From contig WHTR01000002.1 of NCBI GenBank assembly GCA_009377635.1, positions 1 through 45,127 on the forward strand: 45,127 nucleotides of DNA, read 5' to 3'. Origin of the DNA: Chloroflexota bacterium. GTDB taxonomy: Bacteria > Chloroflexota > UBA6077 > SHYK01. Below the pieces are notes generated by a model that made no database searches, was not told the DNA's origin, and was given only the letters and a program-made list of their open reading frames with translations. Positions 41,929 through 45,127 of this stretch are shown here, piece after piece (position 1 is the first letter of the stretch; each line of letters starts with the position of its first letter). The position numbers were made by a program, and so were the translations under genes.

Positions 41929-43163
41929 GCGACCGCGTGATCTTGACCAGCGACGCCGTGGTCGGGCCCGACCAGGTGTTCGCTGGACGAGTCGTCGTCG
42001 AGAATGGCTGCATCACCGAGGTCACGAAGGGCGGTCACGTTCGAGGTGACGACGGAGTGGAGCTGGGACCAGTCTGTCTTCTGCCCGGCCTCATCGATCT
42101 CCACAACGACGGCCTGGAGCAGCAGATCAACCCTCGCCCGGCCGCGCGCTTCGACCCCGCGGTGGCCCTGCTGCACTTCGATCGACAACTGCTTGCCGGA
42201 GGCGTCACGACCGAATTCCACGCTGTGTACTTCGCCGACGTCGCCCGCACCGATCGCAGCATGGCCGGCGCGGTGGCGACGGCCTCGGCCGTCCGCACCT
42301 TGGGACCTCGTGTCGGTTTCGTCGACCACCAAGTACTTCACCGCTGGGAGCTCCGCAACACGACCGGCCTAGAGCAGCTTTTTGCAGCGCTGGAGGCCGC
42401 GCAGGTGCGCTACCTCTCGCTCAACGACCACGTGCCAGGCGTGGGACAGTACCGGAACCTTCCTACGTACAGCGCCGTGCGCCGTGCGCTCGGCGGCGCG
42501 TCGGCAGTAAGCGAGGAGGTTGACGAGCAGCGGGCTGCGGAGCTTCACCGCATCGATCCCACCGCAGGTCTGTCGGACGTGCTCCGCATCGTGCAGGAGC
42601 TGGGAGTCGCGATCGCCTCGCATGACGACGACACCATCGAGCACGTCGAGCTGATGCACGCGCTCGGAGTGCGCATCGCGGAGTTCCCTGTGACCTTCGA
42701 GGCCGCACGACGGGCCCGAGAGCTGGGGATGCTCGTCGGCGGTGGAGCGCCGAATCTGGTACGCGGCGGCTCGCTGACCGGCAATCTCAACGTCGGCGAG
42801 CTGGCCGAGACCGCCCTGCTGGACTACCTCTGCTCTGACTATTACGTGCCCGCGCTGCTTGCGGCGGTCTTTCAGCTCGCCCCGCGCCACGGCCTGGCCG
42901 CTGCGACCCGCCTCGCCACGCTGGGACCGGCGGCAGCGATCGGCCTCGATGAGGATCGAGGCGCGATTGCGCCGGGGAAACGCGGCGATCTTATCGCCGT
43001 ACGAGCGGATTCAACACCACCCCATGTCACAGCCGTCTGGGTGAACGGGTGCCCAGTCTACCAGATCGGCGTGCCAACGACCTCTGGAGTCGTTCGTCTC
43101 GCTCCTCCGCGCGACAGTGAAAGGATGAACGGCCCGCGGATGCCACGACGCCGTCCAAGCTAG
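41925..43163 (+). CDS. phnM: alpha-D-ribose 1-methylphosphonate 5-triphosphate diphosphatase
   Basis: Metal-dependent amidohydrolase of 412 residues that removes pyrophosphate from the C-P lyase pathway intermediate. The metal site motif is LIDLHNDGLEQ (HxD/N type, about residues 58-68); further ligand regions are TTEFHAVYF, VDHQVLHRW, LNDHVPG, ASHDDD and NLVRGGSLTGN. GGGAGGTGA lies directly upstream of the ATG at 41925, which overlaps the phnL stop (ATGA); the earlier GTG at 41910 is less likely. It is the last gene of the operon. No phnN, phnO or phnP follows. Confidence 0.94.
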   Translation: MSDRVILTSDAVVGPDQVFAGRVVVENGCITEVTKGGHVRGDDGVELGPVCLLPGLIDLHNDGLEQQINPRPAARFDPAVALLHFDRQLLAGGVTTEFHAVYFADVARTDRSMAGAVATASAVRTLGPRVGFVDHQVLHRWELRNTTGLEQLFAALEAAQVRYLSLNDHVPGVGQYRNLPTYSAVRRALGGASAVSEEVDEQRAAELHRIDPTAGLSDVLRIVQELGVAIASHDDDTIEHVELMHALGVRIAEFPVTFEAARRARELGMLVGGGAPNLVRGGSLTGNLNVGELAETALLDYLCSDYYVPALLAAVFQLAPRHGLAAATRLATLGPAAAIGLDEDRGAIAPGKRGDLIAVRADSTPPHVTAVWVNGCPVYQIGVPTTSGVVRLAPPRDSERMNGPRMPRRRPS

Positions 43164-43329
43164 CCGACCTCAGTTGAGAGCATCGCCCTCTCGTGACAGA
43201 AATTCTCCTGCAATCTGTGTCACCGAGCCCACGGGCATCGGTTGCACTTTACAGTTGTCCTCAGGTCGAGTATTGTTGCGGGTACGAATCAGACAGAAAC
43301 GGTGCTGCCGAGCCGCCCGTCAATAGTAG

Positions 43330-43399
43330 ACGGAATCCATGATGAGACCCGCAAGACGTCGTGCCTACGAAATGCGGGTCTCACGCTGGAATGAGAAAA
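43330..43399. repeat. REP-like palindromic repeat, copy B
   Basis: Second copy of the repeat at 1759-1828, same orientation and length. Here the inner stem is perfect: TGAGACCCGCA (43343-43353) against TGCGGGTCTCA (43373-43383), with a 19-base loop. It lies downstream of phnM and could end the phn transcript; it also precedes the VWA gene. Confidence 0.65.
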
Positions 43400-43424
43400 G
43401 TCCTGGACACCTGAAGGGGGGTCG

Positions 43425-45127
43425 ATGCACTTTTACCGGTATTCGCGCTGGGACGGGACCCAGCAGATCGAGGCGTTCACTCCTGAAGACGTGATGGAGC
43501 ACATCGCAGACGAGATGCTCGACGATGGGACGCTCCGCGGTGCGCTCCGCCATTTGATGCAACACGGAGCTGATTTCTCGAGCGGGCGGCGCATGATGGG
43601 CCTTCAGGAGCTGCTCGAGCGCCTCCGCCAGGCGCGCGCCGGGAATCTCGACCGCTACAACCTGGGGTCGATCTTCGACGAGATCTCAGAACGGCTGGAT
43701 CGCCTGATCGACACGGAGCGCCAGGGCATCGCCCGCCGCGCCGGCCTGGAGGGCGAGTCCGACGCGGGCCGAGAGGCCAGCCCTGGGGCCAGGGGCGAAG
43801 AGCCAGAGGCCGGTGAAGTCGATGGCGAGACGCCTGCCCCCAATCCCCAACCCCCAGCCTCGGGGCCTGCGCCGGGCTCGACCGACCCGATGTTTCAGGA
43901 GATCTTCGAGCGCATGGCCCACAAGCGCCTGGAGCAGCTCGACCACCTCCCGCCGGACGTCAGCGGCCGGATCCGCGAGCTGCGCGAGTACGACTTCATG
44001 GAGCCGGAGGCGCGGCGTCAGTTCGACGAGCTGCTGCAGATGCTGCAGCAGCAGGTCATGCAGAGCTACTTCCGCGGTCTGCAGCAGGGCCTCCAGTCCC
44101 TCACGCCCGAGGCGATGCGCCAGCTCCAGCAGATGGTCCACGACCTGAACCAGCTCCTGGAGCGCCGCTCGCGAGGCGAGGACGTCGACGCCGACTTCGA
44201 GGACTTCATGAAGCAGTGGGGCCAGTTCTTCCCGGAGGGGATCGAGAACGCGGACCAGCTGGCCCAGCACCTCCAGCAGCAGATCGCGCAGATGCAGTCG
44301 CTTCTCAACTCGATGACGCCGGAGATGCGACGCCAGCTCGAGGAGATGGTGGACTCCCTCTTCCAGGACAGCCAGTTCCAGTGGGAGATGGCTCAGCTCG
44401 CGGCGAACCTCCAGCGGGTGGCACCCACGCGAGGCGAGCCGGGAGACTACCCCTTTGGAGGCGATGAGCCCCTGACGCTCCAAGAGGCGATGCGCCTCAT
44501 GGGTGACATGAACAGCTTCGACCAGATGGAACGCGAGGTCCTCCAGTCGATTCGGTCGAACGACGCGACCGGCATCGACGCCGACGAGGTGGGGCGGCTG
44601 CTCGGCGAGGAATCCCGCCGCCTGGCGGAGCAGATGCAGCAGGTCACCAAGATGCTCGAGGAGGCGGGCCTCATCCACCGGAAGGGGAACGAATGGGAGC
44701 TGACCCCGAAGGCCGTGCGGAAGATCGGGGAGCGGGCGCTGCAAGACATCTTTCATAAGCTGAAGTCGAGCAGCTTCGGCGAGCACGCCATCGAGCAGAG
44801 CGGGATCGGCGTCGAACGCGTCGACGAGACCAAGCCGTACGTCTACGGCGATCAGTTTCTCATCGACAGCAATCGGAGCGTCATGAACGCGATCAAGCGC
44901 GAGGGCCAGGGGACACCAGTTCGCATGCGGATGGACGACTTCGAGGTCTACCGGACGGAGTCGCTGACACAGTGCTCGACGGTCATCATGCTCGACATGA
45001 GCTACTCTATGATGATGGCGGGTCGCTTCCAGGCCGGCCGGCGCGTGGCTCTTGCCCTCGATAGCCTCATCCGCTCGCAGTTCCCGAAGGATAATCTCTA
45101 CGTCGTGGCCTTCTCCTACTTCGTCCT
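43425..45127 (+). CDS. VWA-domain protein, 3' end cut by the window
   Basis: First 567 residues of a large protein; the frame is open to the right edge. The N-terminal part contains glutamine/glutamate-rich helices with coiled-coil character (about residues 190-330) and a proline-rich linker (about 115-160) encoded by C-run repeats. A VWA domain begins near residue 525, with the MIDAS motif DMSYSM (D-x-S-x-S) and the TVIMLDMS strand. VWA proteins of this layout are found in bacteria and are sometimes linked to MoxR-type ATPases, but none is visible here. AAGGGGGG lies upstream of the ATG. No signal peptide is seen. Function unknown. Confidence 0.85.
   Translation, partial: MHFYRYSRWDGTQQIEAFTPEDVMEHIADEMLDDGTLRGALRHLMQHGADFSSGRRMMGLQELLERLRQARAGNLDRYNLGSIFDEISERLDRLIDTERQGIARRAGLEGESDAGREASPGARGEEPEAGEVDGETPAPNPQPPASGPAPGSTDPMFQEIFERMAHKRLEQLDHLPPDVSGRIRELREYDFMEPEARRQFDELLQMLQQQVMQSYFRGLQQGLQSLTPEAMRQLQQMVHDLNQLLERRSRGEDVDADFEDFMKQWGQFFPEGIENADQLAQHLQQQIAQMQSLLNSMTPEMRRQLEEMVDSLFQDSQFQWEMAQLAANLQRVAPTRGEPGDYPFGGDEPLTLQEAMRLMGDMNSFDQMEREVLQSIRSNDATGIDADEVGRLLGEESRRLAEQMQQVTKMLEEAGLIHRKGNEWELTPKAVRKIGERALQDIFHKLKSSSFGEHAIEQSGIGVERVDETKPYVYGDQFLIDSNRSVMNAIKREGQGTPVRMRMDDFEVYRTESLTQCSTVIMLDMSYSMMMAGRFQAGRRVALALDSLIRSQFPKDNLYVVAFSYFV

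Noticed and set aside
43686-44786. Leucine-rich 366-codon minus-strand frame
   Set aside because: Antisense of the glutamine/glutamate-rich VWA protein; leucine richness is the mirror of CAG/GAG codons.
1-45127. CRISPR array, complete insertion sequence, prophage, rRNA or tRNA genes
   Set aside because: No regularly spaced repeats, no transposase or integrase motifs, and no RNA gene signatures were found.

Overview
The window is a 45 kb piece of a high-GC, gene-dense bacterial chromosome. Gene content and style (CoxS/CoxM-type dehydrogenase subunits, half-size transketolase, DUF4242 and DUF6069 proteins, ATP-binding LuxR regulators, Asp-box repeat proteins, DUF815 ATPase, many small palindromic repeats) suggest a Chloroflexota-like organism. 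This is inferred from gene families only; no rRNA gene or marker phylogeny is available here. No tRNA, rRNA, CRISPR array or complete insertion sequence was seen.

Layout. 1-5.4 kb: 3' end of a ROK kinase, a polyprenyl diphosphate synthase, an orphan CoxS/CoxM pair without the molybdenum large subunit, MutY, and a frameshifted PAC2 gene. 5.4-11.6 kb, mostly minus strand: DUF4242 protein, large LuxR-type regulator, NHL-repeat remnant, GreA-type factor, lipoyl synthase, and a transketolase C-terminal half. 11.8-17.4 kb: DJ-1/PfpI protein, PPi-type phosphofructokinase, and a cobalamin cluster (CbiB, CobD/CobC-like aminotransferase, CobQ). 17.5-19.1 kb: small ABM-like protein and a divergent DUF6069/MarR pair with two matching operators. 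19.16-19.47 kb: MITE-like element. 19.5-23 kb: ispH-ispG and a DUF815 ATPase. 23-27.4 kb: PQQ-type sugar dehydrogenase lipoprotein, an OsmC-family gene with an in-frame UGA, a short pyruvate kinase, an asparaginase remnant and an Asp-box protein. 27.5-34.1 kb: two OmpR-type response regulators without a kinase, a CcdA-like membrane protein, a leucine-dehydrogenase-like enzyme, an ornithine-cyclodeaminase-like enzyme and a Ycf48-like protein. 34.5-43.2 kb: a complete, tightly packed phosphonate uptake and C-P lyase operon, phnDCEGHIJKLM. 43.4 kb to the end: a VWA-domain protein cut by the window edge.

Most interesting point: at 24406-24933 an OsmC-family reading frame is interrupted only by one UGA (24622-24624), exactly where the family has its first redox cysteine. 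A hairpin resembling a bacterial SECIS element lies about 20 bases downstream, and the second cysteine is kept. The best reading is a selenocysteine-containing OsmC-like protein that ordinary gene calling splits into two small ORFs.

How the genes work together. The phn operon would import phosphonates (PhnDCE) and break the C-P bond (PhnGHIJKLM) to supply phosphate. IspH, IspG and the prenyl synthase belong to isoprenoid synthesis. CbiB, the aminotransferase and CobQ cover the late steps of cobalamin assembly. The PPi-type phosphofructokinase and the short pyruvate kinase belong to glycolysis.
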